From Hyphomicrobiales bacterium (GTDB lineage Bacteria; Pseudomonadota; Alphaproteobacteria; Rhizobiales; Xanthobacteraceae): 64,000 nt of DNA. The first letter of the stretch is position 1; each line of letters begins with the position of its first letter. Shown piece after piece: positions 15,276 to 22,157 of the stretch. The notes below the pieces were generated by a model that was given only the letters and a program-made list of their open reading frames with translations, made no database searches and had not been told where the DNA came from. The stretch covers positions 283,694 to 347,693 of the forward strand of contig JAFKKG010000018.1 of assembly GCA_017305715.1 (NCBI GenBank), written 5' to 3'. The translations under genes and the position numbers were made by a program.

Positions 15276-15704
15276 TCAGCGGCGGAAGGGAAGCAGATTG
15301 CGCAGGTCCGGATCGCGCAGCCAAAGCCCGCCCCATGCCATCACGCCGAGGTAAAAGCCGAACAGCGTGTGGGAGAATAGCGGACTGTCGATCCGGACAT
15401 GGGAAGCCATCGCGCCGCCGAGATAACCGGTGAGCAGGATGGCGCCGAGGATCGACGTCGGCGGCACCGAATAGAGCACGGTGCAGATGATGGTGATGAT
15501 GCCGAGGCTGCGCGCCAGCGTCTCGCTGGAGCCATAGCCCATCTTGTCCATCGTTTCCGTGACGACCGGCCACGGCACCAGCTTGATGGCGCCGTCGAGC
15601 AGCAGGAACACGATGACCAGACCCGACAGAACGCCACCGGTCCAGCGCGCGGGTCTGGAAATGCCGGCGTCCCGGCCGGCTATACTTTCGGTGAAAATCG
15701 TCAT
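15276..15704 (-). CDS. DoxX-like family membrane protein
   Basis: This 142-residue protein has four predicted hydrophobic segments. The DoxX family hallmarks are present: GGVLSGLVIVFLLLDGAIKLV, a MGYGSSETLARSLGI segment, SILGAILLTGYLGGAMASHVR, and a C-terminal Trp-rich helix. DoxX-like proteins are quinone- or thiol-redox-linked inner-membrane proteins of poorly known function. ATG 15704 has CGGAG upstream and is preferred to the in-frame TTG at 15722. It is the first gene of the DoxX-SRPBCC(-VOC) unit, with an ECF42-like promoter 43 bp upstream. Confidence 0.83.
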   Translation of the reverse strand: MTIFTESIAGRDAGISRPARWTGGVLSGLVIVFLLLDGAIKLVPWPVVTETMDKMGYGSSETLARSLGIITIICTVLYSVPPTSILGAILLTGYLGGAMASHVRIDSPLFSHTLFGFYLGVMAWGGLWLRDPDLRNLLPFRR

Positions 15705-15746
15705 TGTCGGCTCCGTCGGCAAGTGAGTGGTGAGGCTCCGTCACAA

Positions 15747-15773
15747 GACGAACGAGGGAAACCCAAACAGACA
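15747..15773 (-). promoter_or_regulatory. Predicted ECF42-type promoter before DoxX-SRPBCC operon (site D)
   Basis: Minus strand: TGTCTG (15773-15768), a 17-bp spacer ending TCGTT, and CGTC (15750-15747). It is 43 bp before the DoxX ATG. It differs from the other three sites only in T for G at position 5 of the -35 element; the GTTCGTC block is identical to sites B and C. Confidence 0.55.
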
Positions 15774-15890
15774 GGGGACAGATTATTTTTCTCATGAGCC
15801 TGCATGATCGGCAGCCGGACGCCGGCCGTGGATATATCCAGGCGGATTTGCCCCGCTTGCCGCCACCGGGAGCGCGGGTATATTACGCCG

Positions 15891-16370
15891 ATGGCTGACA
15901 GCTCCCCCGATCTGAAAGCATTTTTAATCGCCACGCCCTTCTTTGGCGGCCTCTCGGACGCAAGCCTTGATCTATTGGTTTCCATGCTGGTCGAGCGCCG
16001 CTTCGAAGCCGGCGCCACGGTCGTGGCGGAAGGCGAACAGGGGCGCTCCATGTTCGTGGTTCACTCCGGCCAGTTGGTGGTGAGCAAGCGGCTCGATTCC
16101 GGGCGCATCATGCGGATGTCGGCGCTCGAGCCGGGGGATTTCTTCGGCGAGATGACGCTGATCGAAATGCAGAACCGCTCGGCCACCGTCGTCGCGGAAA
16201 ATCCGACCGTGCTCTACGAACTCACGGCGCGCGACCTCTACAAATGCTACAAGGCCGACATCCATGCCTATGTGATGGTGATGCAGAATATCAACCGCGA
16301 ACTCTGCCGGCGGCTGCGTCGCGCCGACAGCCGCATTGCCGAACTGCAAAAGCTTCACGCGGATCAATGA
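15891..16370 (+). CDS. Cyclic nucleotide-binding domain protein (no DNA-binding domain)
   Basis: A 159-residue protein made almost entirely of one cNMP-binding domain: LIATPFFGGLSDASLDLLVSML, FEAGATVVAEGEQG, MFVVHSGQLVV, and the phosphate-binding cassette region LEPGDFFGEMTLIEMQNRSATVVA. The F-G-E and R-S-A positions fit a functional pocket. The C-terminal helix (MQNINRELCRRLRRADSRIAE) is the dimerisation-like helix of Crp proteins, but there is no helix-turn-helix. It may therefore act through protein contacts. A membrane-free adenylate cyclase lies at 29403-31193. ATG 15891 is chosen because the upstream extension is not family-like. Confidence 0.82.
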   Translation: MADSSPDLKAFLIATPFFGGLSDASLDLLVSMLVERRFEAGATVVAEGEQGRSMFVVHSGQLVVSKRLDSGRIMRMSALEPGDFFGEMTLIEMQNRSATVVAENPTVLYELTARDLYKCYKADIHAYVMVMQNINRELCRRLRRADSRIAELQKLHADQ

Positions 16371-16481
16371 CGCCAGGTCACCTGTATCAGTGAGCGGGCG
16401 CGACCTCCCGACAGGAGGGGTGGAATTGCCGATGCCGGCCCTGATCCACTTAAACTCATCACCTTCCAATGCGGTGACGCG

Positions 16482-17753
16482 CTACTTCCCCGCCTTCGCG
16501 CCGCGCGTGCTGTCGCGCATCAGGCGGTCGAGGTGCATGCGGATATGGGCCGCTTCGGCCGAGGTGTTGGCCAGCGCGATGGCGCGGTCGAAGGCGATGC
16601 GGGCTTCGTCGTTGCGTCCGAGCTGCATCAGGAACGCGCCGCGCACGCCGAAATAATGGAAATAATTCGACAGCCGCGCCGCCAGCGGTTCGATCATGTC
16701 GAGCGCGGCCTCGGGGCCCTTCACCTTGGATACCGCGACGGCGCGGTTCAACGTCACCACCGGCGACGGCTGCATGATTTCGAGCGCGCCGTACAACAGA
16801 TCGATCTGGGTCCAGTCGGTATCCGCAGGCGTTTCGGCGCGGGCATGCAGAGCCGCGATCGCGGCCTGGATTTGATAGGGCCCGCTGCGGCGATGGCGCA
16901 TCGCCTTGTCGATCAGCGCCAGCCCTTCCGCGATCATCTTGCCATTCCACTTCGAGCGATCCTGGTCGTCGAGCAGGATCACCGCGCCGTCCGAATCAAA
17001 GCGGGCCGCGGCGCGCGCGTGCTGCAGCAGCAACAGCGCGGTCAGCCCCATGATCTCGGGCTCGCTTTGGAACAGCCGCAGCAACAGCCGCGCCAGCCGG
17101 ATCGCCTCCTCGCACAGCGGGCTGCGGATCTCGGCGGTGTCGCCACTTGCGGAATAACCTTCGTTGAAGACGAGATAGATCATCGCGGCGACCGCAGCCA
17201 GCCGTTCGGTGCGCTCGACCGCGCCCGGGGTCTCGAACGGAACATCGGCGTCCGCGACGCGCGCCTTGGCGCGGGTGATGCGCTGTTCCATCGCGGCTTC
17301 CGAGACCAGGAAGGCGCGCGCGATCTGCTTGACCGTCAGTCCCGAGACGATGCGCAACGCCAGCGCGATCTGCTGGGTCGCCGGCAGGTCGGGATGGCAG
17401 CAAATGAACAGCAGCCGCAGAATGTCGTCGCGGTAGTGCGAGCCGTCGAGCCGCTCGGCCAACTGCTCCTCGGCGTCACCGGTATCGGATATCGCGTGAT
17501 CGTCCTCGGGCAGCGGTTCCTGCTTGCGGCCCCGCCTGATATCGTCGATCGCGACGTTGCGGCCGACCATGATCAGCCATGCCGCAGCGTCGCGCGGCGG
17601 ACCGTTTTGCGGCCAGCTCTTCAGCGCGCGCAGGCAGGCGTTCTGAAAAGCCTCCTCGGCGGTATCGAGATTGCGGAAATAGCGCAGCAGCGCGCCGACC
17701 GCCTGGGGACGCGCCGAGGTCAGCGCGTTATCGATCCAGGCGGTATCGGTCAT
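16482..17753 (-). CDS. ECF42-type RNA polymerase sigma factor with C-terminal extension
   Basis: The protein has 423 residues, more than twice a usual ECF factor. Sigma region 2 (about residues 5-80) includes YFRNLDTAEEAFQNACLRAL and AWLIMVGRNVAIDDIRR. Sigma region 4 (about 115-170) contains LRLLFICCHPDLPATQQIALALR, SGLTVKQIARAFLVSEAAMEQRI. A long helical, TPR-like C-terminal region follows, with the group signature IYLVFNEGYSAS. These features and the overlapping DGPF gene define the ECF42 group, which lacks a classical anti-sigma factor and is thought to be controlled through its extension. The start overlaps the DGPF stop by 4 bp. Motifs for one promoter type precede its operon and three other units here. 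Confidence 0.93.
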   Translation of the reverse strand: MTDTAWIDNALTSARPQAVGALLRYFRNLDTAEEAFQNACLRALKSWPQNGPPRDAAAWLIMVGRNVAIDDIRRGRKQEPLPEDDHAISDTGDAEEQLAERLDGSHYRDDILRLLFICCHPDLPATQQIALALRIVSGLTVKQIARAFLVSEAAMEQRITRAKARVADADVPFETPGAVERTERLAAVAAMIYLVFNEGYSASGDTAEIRSPLCEEAIRLARLLLRLFQSEPEIMGLTALLLLQHARAAARFDSDGAVILLDDQDRSKWNGKMIAEGLALIDKAMRHRRSGPYQIQAAIAALHARAETPADTDWTQIDLLYGALEIMQPSPVVTLNRAVAVSKVKGPEAALDMIEPLAARLSNYFHYFGVRGAFLMQLGRNDEARIAFDRAIALANTSAEAAHIRMHLDRLMRDSTRGAKAGK

Positions 17754-18118
17754 TTCGTGACACTCCCGGGCGTGAAATGGCCGACCGGACGGATCTCATA
17801 GGCGCCGCCGGGATTGGCCTTGCCGAGATCGCGCGCGACGTCGAGCGCCTCGTCGAGATTCTTGCAGTCGACGACATAGAAGCCGAGCAACTGCTCCTTG
17901 GTCTCGGCAAAGGGGCCGTCGAGCACGACCGGCGGATCGTCCTTGCGCAGCGTGGTCGCCGCCGTGGTCGGCAGCAGCCGCGCCACCGGGCCGAGCCGAC
18001 CCTGTTTGGTCAATTTATCCTGCACCGCGGCCAGTCTGGTCATGACCGCGGCATCCTGTTCGTTGGACCAGGACCCGACCATGTCTTCGTCGTGATAGCA
18101 GAGGATGGCGTACAGCAT
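17750..18118 (-). CDS. YCII/DGPF domain protein, partner of ECF42
   Basis: A 122-residue DGPF protein: MLYAILCYHDEDMVGSWSNEQDAAVM, TTLRKDDPPVVLDGPFAETKEQLLGFYVVD, LDEALDVARDLGKANPGGAYEIRPV. The intact DGPF motif and the 4-bp overlap with the sigma gene are the standard ECF42 arrangement. The reaction is unknown; a sensory or detoxifying role is proposed in the literature. Start ATG 18118 with GGAGA about 11 nt upstream. It heads the operon, and the leader from the predicted promoter (18201-18227) contains a palindromic repeat. Confidence 0.92.
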   Translation of the reverse strand: MLYAILCYHDEDMVGSWSNEQDAAVMTRLAAVQDKLTKQGRLGPVARLLPTTAATTLRKDDPPVVLDGPFAETKEQLLGFYVVDCKNLDEALDVARDLGKANPGGAYEIRPVGHFTPGSVTK

Positions 18119-18150
18119 GCGACAGGCATCTCCGTTGTTCTCTTAGAGCG

Positions 18151-18195
18151 GCATGATCTCATCGGAAAACCGGAGCCCACTTTTCCGGATCATGT
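18151..18195. repeat. Palindromic repeat inside the ECF42 operon leader
   Basis: GCATGATC (18151-18158) and GATCATGT (18188-18195) flank GGAAAACCGG and CCCACTTTTCC, which also pair. This RIME-like palindrome is a well-known repeat type in rhizobial genomes. It lies between the predicted ECF42 promoter and the DGPF start codon, so it would be transcribed as a leader hairpin. Confidence 0.6.
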
Positions 18196-18200
18196 CTAGG

Positions 18201-18227
18201 AACGAACGAGTATGCCCGGAGCCGACA
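18201..18227 (-). promoter_or_regulatory. Predicted autoregulatory promoter of the ECF42 operon (site A)
   Basis: Minus strand: TGTCGG (18227-18222), a 17-bp spacer ending TCGTT, and CGTT (18204-18201). It lies 83 bp before the DGPF start. It has the same -35, spacing and GTTCGT block as the sites at 5817, 6952 and 15747. Autoregulation is usual for ECF factors. Confidence 0.58.
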
Positions 18228-18264
18228 GGGGAGCGAAAGAAATTTCAACCCTGTCCGCGATTTG

Positions 18265-18381
18265 TCAGGGGCCGACGATCGGCGCCGACGGCGGATAGAA
18301 ATGCCGATAGGTATGGACGGCTGCCTTGGAACAAAGGCTGCACACACAGATCACGAGGAGGATATTTTTGATCGTTTTCAT
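18265..18381 (-). CDS. Possible small membrane or secreted protein (38 aa)
   Basis: ATG 18381 opens a 38-codon frame: MKTIKNILLVICVCSLC, a basic then hydrophobic signal-like segment, followed by a short tail rich in Tyr, His and Pro. No clear Shine-Dalgarno is seen. The gene would end about 40 bp upstream of the ECF42 promoter on the same strand. Function unknown; existence uncertain. Confidence 0.3.
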   Translation of the reverse strand: MKTIKNILLVICVCSLCSKAAVHTYRHFYPPSAPIVGP

Positions 18382-18400
18382 CGGCAGGCAGTCATCCCAA

Positions 18401-18455
18401 GGATAGCTGGAGGATAGCTGGAGGATCGCTGGAGGATCGCTGGAGGATCGCTGAA
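18401..18455 (+). repeat. 11-bp tandem repeat, five copies
   Basis: The unit GGAT(A/C)GCTGGA repeats five times without gaps: two copies with A, two with C, and a last copy ending GAA. It lies between the small ORF at 18265-18381 and the ghrA-like gene. An 11-bp period is about one helical turn, so the copies face the same side of the DNA. Confidence 0.85.
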
Positions 18456-18559
18456 ATCGCGGCGCATCAACGGCCATTTTGATGGCTCGAAACTAGTGGA
18501 ATGGATCGACCTGTTGTGTGATAGGGGTCACGCCGCGTGGCAAGACGAAGGAAATGACG

Positions 18560-19525
18560 ATGAAGAAGGGTGCGCTCGCTCTGCTGGTGCGTGGCGGGAC
18601 TGACAATTGGGCGGCGTCGCGGTGGATGAAGCGGTTTGGCGACGTCTGCCCGGACCGCCCGATCGTGGAGATGCCGGATGCGGCGTTCGATCCGGCCGAG
18701 ATCCATTATGCCGCGGTGTGGAAGCCGAAGCCGGGGCAGCTCGCCGGATTCCCAAATCTGCGCGTGATCTTCAATCTCGGCGCCGGCGTCGATGCGCTGA
18801 TGGCGGATTCGTCGCTGCCCGCCGTGCCGCTGGTGCGCGTTGCGGTGAGCGACCTCACCGAACGAATGACGGAATATGTCGTGCTGCACGCGCTGATGCA
18901 TCACCGGCAGGAACTTTATCTGCGCGAGAGCCAGCGGGTAAAGCGCTGGTCGCCGCAGCCGCAATGGGCGGCGGGCGCGATCACGGTCGGTATCATGGGA
19001 CTGGGTGCGCTGGGCGCCCATGCCGCCGGGGTGCTCGGGCATGTCGGATTCAAGGTCGTGGGCTGGAGCCGGAGCCCGAAAGAGATCGCCGGCGTGCCAT
19101 GCTTTCACGGCGAGCAGCAACTGGAAACGTTCCTGCGGCGGACCGACATCCTGGTCTGCCTGCTGCCGCTGACGGCGGATACGCAAGGTATCCTCAACCG
19201 CGCCGTGTTCGAGAAACTCAACCGCGCCAGCCCGATGGGCGCGCCGGTCCTGATCAATGCCGGCCGCGGCGCGCTGCAGAACGAGGCGGATATTCTGGGC
19301 TGCCTCGAAGACGGCACGCTGGGCGGCGCATCGCTCGACGTCTACGTCACCGAGCCACTGCCCGCGGACAGCCCGTTCTGGACCCATCCAAAGGTGGTGC
19401 TGACCCCGCACAACGCCGCCGACACCGATCCCGAGGAAATATCAAAATACGTCGCGCGCCAGATCGAACGTTTCGAGGCCGGCGGCGCGCTGGAGAATGT
19501 GGTCGATCGCGGGCGCGGATATTGA
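18560..19525 (+). CDS. ghrA: Glyoxylate/hydroxypyruvate reductase A-like 2-hydroxyacid dehydrogenase
   Basis: A 321-residue D-isomer-specific 2-hydroxyacid dehydrogenase. The N-terminal part has NLRVIFNLGAGVDALM; the Rossmann motif is VGIMGLGALGAHAA; the conserved catalytic Arg is in LINAGRGALQNEADIL; the Glu in DVYVTEPLP; and the His in VVLTPHNAA. It reduces glyoxylate or hydroxypyruvate with NADPH. ATG 18560 is favoured by AAGGAA 7 nt upstream over the ATG at 18554. Convergent with a TetR gene; a hairpin separates them. Confidence 0.85.
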   Translation: MKKGALALLVRGGTDNWAASRWMKRFGDVCPDRPIVEMPDAAFDPAEIHYAAVWKPKPGQLAGFPNLRVIFNLGAGVDALMADSSLPAVPLVRVAVSDLTERMTEYVVLHALMHHRQELYLRESQRVKRWSPQPQWAAGAITVGIMGLGALGAHAAGVLGHVGFKVVGWSRSPKEIAGVPCFHGEQQLETFLRRTDILVCLLPLTADTQGILNRAVFEKLNRASPMGAPVLINAGRGALQNEADILGCLEDGTLGGASLDVYVTEPLPADSPFWTHPKVVLTPHNAADTDPEEISKYVARQIERFEAGGALENVVDRGRGY

Positions 19526-19531
19526 TTTGGA

Positions 19532-19559
19532 TGTCGTCCCGGCAAAGGCCGGAACGACA
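19532..19559. terminator. Bidirectional hairpin between ghrA-like and TetR genes (GTCGTCCCGGC palindrome)
   Basis: TGTCGTCCCGGC (19532-19543), AAAG loop, GCCGGAACGACA (19548-19559), one mismatch. It is in the 36-bp gap of two convergent genes. It belongs to the same palindrome family as 21042-21079 and 63857-63874. Confidence 0.65.
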
Positions 19560-19561
19560 AT

Positions 19562-20266
19562 TCAGCCCCGCAGCATCACGTCGATGGCGCCGTTCACGAT
19601 GGCTTCGAGGTCGGCACGCGGCATCCGGGCCCGGGCACGAATTGCAATCGTGTGGATCGTCGCCGACGCGAGACTGGCCAGCGCCTGCGGATCGGCGGAT
19701 GCGGCGAGCTCGCCGCGCTCCTGTGCCGTTCTGAACAGACGGGCGAAGAAACGATCCATCTCGACCAGGCCGCTGACCGCCATCGCGCGGATATCCGGAT
19801 CGAACACCGCTTCCGAGGCTGCCGTCATCACCGTGAAGCAGCCGCGCGGGCCGTCCTCGCCCGACAGATACATCTCGAGCGCGATGCCATAGATGCGCTC
19901 GAGCATCGGCCGCAGCGGCATGTCGGCGGCGAACACTTCGCCCATCCGCGCGCGGGCGCGATTGCGGTAGCTCTCATAGGTCTTCTTGTAGAGTTCGCGC
20001 TTGTCGCCGAACGCGCCATAGAGGCTCGGCCGGTTCATGCCGGTGGCGGCGCTGAGATCGTCGAGCGAGGTCGCGGCAAATCCGTCCTTCCAGAACACGT
20101 CGAGCGCGCGCGCCAGCGCGACATCCGGCTCGTAAGCGCGCGGCCGGCCGCGGCGTTTTGGCGGAACGCCGCCGGACGGCGGTTCCGGCCTCGCTGCCGC
20201 CGGCTTGGCCAGCCCCGGCTTTGCCGATTTAGGCCGCGGCGCCGGCGGATTTCTTTTTTGTACCAT
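19562..20266 (-). CDS. TetR/AcrR family transcriptional regulator
   Basis: A 234-residue regulator. A long Pro/Lys/Arg-rich N-terminal tail (about 40 residues, ending KRRGRPRAYEPD) precedes the HTH: ALARALDVFWKDGFAATSLDDLSAATGMNRPSLYGAFGDKRELY. The ligand domain includes GCFTVMTAASEAVFDP. It is divergent from the GST at 20386, and an AT-rich inverted repeat lies within the GST promoter, so it probably represses that GST. The ligand is unknown. Confidence 0.88.
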   Translation of the reverse strand: MVQKRNPPAPRPKSAKPGLAKPAAARPEPPSGGVPPKRRGRPRAYEPDVALARALDVFWKDGFAATSLDDLSAATGMNRPSLYGAFGDKRELYKKTYESYRNRARARMGEVFAADMPLRPMLERIYGIALEMYLSGEDGPRGCFTVMTAASEAVFDPDIRAMAVSGLVEMDRFFARLFRTAQERGELAASADPQALASLASATIHTIAIRARARMPRADLEAIVNGAIDVMLRG

Positions 20267-20280
20267 CTTGCAAATAATCC

Positions 20281-20313
20281 TTGACGCTTATTTATACGAA
20301 GCGGTACATAAAT
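20281..20313 (+). promoter_or_regulatory. Predicted GST promoter overlapped by an inverted repeat (TetR operator candidate)
   Basis: TTGACG (20281-20286) with TACATA (20305-20310) at 18-bp spacing resembles a sigma-70 promoter. ATTTAT (20290-20295) and ATAAAT (20308-20313) form an inverted repeat across the spacer and -10 element. A repressor bound there would block transcription of the GST gene. Confidence 0.45.
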
Positions 20314-20385
20314 CAAGTTTCAGCCGCGGGCTGTCTGAACCTCAACATCGAAACCCGGATACTCAGACCACAGGGAGATTCGACC

Positions 20386-21030
20386 ATGGACCTTTATTTC
20401 TCGCCCCTCGCCTGCTCGATGGCAACAAGGATCGCGCTGTATGAGGCGGGCAGCCCGGCCAACTTCATCGAGGTCGATCCCAAGACCAAGCGCGTATTGA
20501 AGGACAATTCGGATTTCTATGCGGTCAATCCGCTTGGCCTCGTCCCGGTCGTCCGCACCGATGACGGCGTCACGCTGACCGAGAATGCCGCGATCCTGCA
20601 GCATGTCGCCGAGCGACTGGCCGATTCCAATATCGGCGCGAGGCCGGGCATCGAACGCTCAAAGCTGCAGCAATGGCTGTGCTTCATCGGCACCGAACTG
20701 CACAAGGGCCTGTTCACGCCGCTGCTCGGCAAGACCGTGCCGGCCGAGGTCAAGGCCTACACGCTGGAGAAATATCTGTCGCGCCTCGATTACCTCAACA
20801 CATATCTGGAAGGACGTGAATTCGTGCTCGACCATTTCAGCGTGGCGGACGCCTACCTCACCACCGTGCTGAACTGGAGCATCGCCACCCCGATGATCGA
20901 TTTTTCCAAATATCCGGCGGTGAAGGATTATCTCGAGCGGATGAAGAAGCGGCCGAGCGTCGCCAAGGCATTGGCCGAGGAATTCGCGCTCTACCAGGCC
21001 GAAATCGCCCGCCACAAGGCGGCGGCGTAA
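20386..21030 (+). CDS. Glutathione S-transferase (beta-class/GstA-like)
   Basis: The protein is 214 residues long. The N-terminus MDLYFSPLACSMATRIALYEAG has the Cys of beta-class bacterial GSTs near position 10, NPLGLVPVV the cis-Pro, and LTENAAILQHVAE the glutathione-binding E-N motif. The C-terminal domain includes LSRLDYLNTYLEGREFVLDHFSVADAYLTTVLNW. It catalyses glutathione conjugation or disulphide chemistry in the cytosol. ATG 20386 has AGGGAG upstream. It is divergent from a TetR gene that probably controls it. Confidence 0.92.
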   Translation: MDLYFSPLACSMATRIALYEAGSPANFIEVDPKTKRVLKDNSDFYAVNPLGLVPVVRTDDGVTLTENAAILQHVAERLADSNIGARPGIERSKLQQWLCFIGTELHKGLFTPLLGKTVPAEVKAYTLEKYLSRLDYLNTYLEGREFVLDHFSVADAYLTTVLNWSIATPMIDFSKYPAVKDYLERMKKRPSVAKALAEEFALYQAEIARHKAAA

Positions 21031-21041
21031 GGCACTATCTC

Positions 21042-21079
21042 ATCACAGTCGTCCCGGCGAACGCCGGGACGACTGTGAT
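21042..21079. terminator. Perfect 17-bp palindromic hairpin between convergent genes
   Basis: ATCACAGTCGTCCCGGC (21042-21058), GAAC loop, GCCGGGACGACTGTGAT (21063-21079): a perfect 17-bp stem in the 54-bp gap between the GST and DUF1348 genes. It is the best-preserved local copy of the GTCGTCCCGGC palindrome family. Confidence 0.75.
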
Positions 21080-21084
21080 CCGGT

Positions 21085-21552
21085 TCAGAACGGGCTTTCG
21101 CCCAGCCCCGGTACATCGGCAGGCCGCGGCCCGGGCGCGGTCCAGTGAAAGCGGCGATCTTTTTCGGCGATCGCGATGTCGTTGATGCTGGCCTCGCGGC
21201 GGCGCATCAGGCCGTGCGCATCGAATTCCCACTGCTCGTTGCCATAGGAGCGATGCCATTGTCCGGCATCGTCATGCCATTCATATTGAAAACGAACCGC
21301 GATGCGGTTGGTGTCGAACGCCCAGAGATCCTTGATCAGACGGTATTCGTGTTCCTTCGCCCATTTGCGGGTGAGGAATGCAACGATGGCATCGCGGCCC
21401 TGAAAAAACTCAGAGCGGTTGCGCCAATGGCTGTCCTCGGTATAGGCCAGCGACACACGTACGGGATCGCGCGAATTCCAGGCGTCTTCGGCCATGCGGG
21501 CCTTTTGAGCGGCGGTTTCCCGGGTGAACGGTGGCAGCGGCGGACGCGACAT
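21085..21552 (-). CDS. DUF1348 / nuclear transport factor 2 family protein
   Basis: A 155-residue protein beginning [30 protein letters not shown]. It contains [32 protein letters not shown] and [18 protein letters not shown], then [14 protein letters not shown]. This is the DUF1348 branch of SnoaL-like NTF2-fold proteins. Function unknown. It lies between the GST and the YbgC thioesterase; the gap to YbgC is 81 bp, so co-transcription is possible. Confidence 0.85.
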   Translation of the reverse strand: MSRPPLPPFTRETAAQKARMAEDAWNSRDPVRVSLAYTEDSHWRNRSEFFQGRDAIVAFLTRKWAKEHEYRLIKDLWAFDTNRIAVRFQYEWHDDAGQWHRSYGNEQWEFDAHGLMRRREASINDIAIAEKDRRFHWTAPGPRPADVPGLGESPF

Positions 21553-21633
21553 GATGGCCTCGGATGCTGATCAGGCCGCAAGTCTAACGCCGTGCTTCGC
21601 AGAGTCGATGGCCATCCGCCTATCGGCCGATCG

Positions 21634-22083
21634 TCAATCCAGATCGGCCTTCATCAACTGCCGCAGCGATTTCGGGATCGGCTTGGCGCGGCCCTCGCAG
21701 ATGAAGGCAACGCGCACCTTCGCCGTGACCAGCGCTTCCGCGCCGCGCCGCACTTCCTGGCCCAGCGTGATCGAGGCGCCTTTCACCGCAATCGGCCAGG
21801 TCACCACGTCGAGCAGATCGTCCATCCGCGCCGGGCGCAGGAAATCGATCTCCATCGAGCGGACCACGAAGGCAAACCCGGGCGTCTCCGCCTGCGCCGC
21901 TTCGAACAGCGCATGCTGGTCGGCGCCCATCAGCCGCAGATGGTTGGTGCGGCCGCGCTCCATGAAGCGCAGATAATTGGCGTGATAGACGATGCCGGAA
22001 AAATCCGTGTCCTCGTAATAGACGCGGACCTGCATGTGATGGCGGCCGTTGCGGACCTCGCCGTCGATGTGGGGTAAAATCAA
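21634..22083 (-). CDS. ybgC: YbgC-family acyl-CoA thioesterase
   Basis: A 149-residue hotdog-fold thioesterase. The active-site region is VRVYYEDTDFSGIVYHANYLRFMERGR, with the catalytic Asp in EDTD. It hydrolyses acyl-CoA or acyl-ACP thioesters and in many proteobacteria is encoded before tolQ. A TTG start at 22083 is chosen because GAGGG lies 6 nt upstream and the region before VRVYYEDTD is normally present; the next ATG is at 22035. No tolQRAB follows here, in contrast to the usual order. Confidence 0.88.
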   Translation of the reverse strand: MILPHIDGEVRNGRHHMQVRVYYEDTDFSGIVYHANYLRFMERGRTNHLRLMGADQHALFEAAQAETPGFAFVVRSMEIDFLRPARMDDLLDVVTWPIAVKGASITLGQEVRRGAEALVTAKVRVAFICEGRAKPIPKSLRQLMKADLD

Positions 22084-22157
22084 TTGCGGCCCTCGATCGC
22101 CTCGAAAGCCATCGTTTTGCGCAAAATCCGCCTGCCGCGCAAGCGGCGCAGCGGGAA

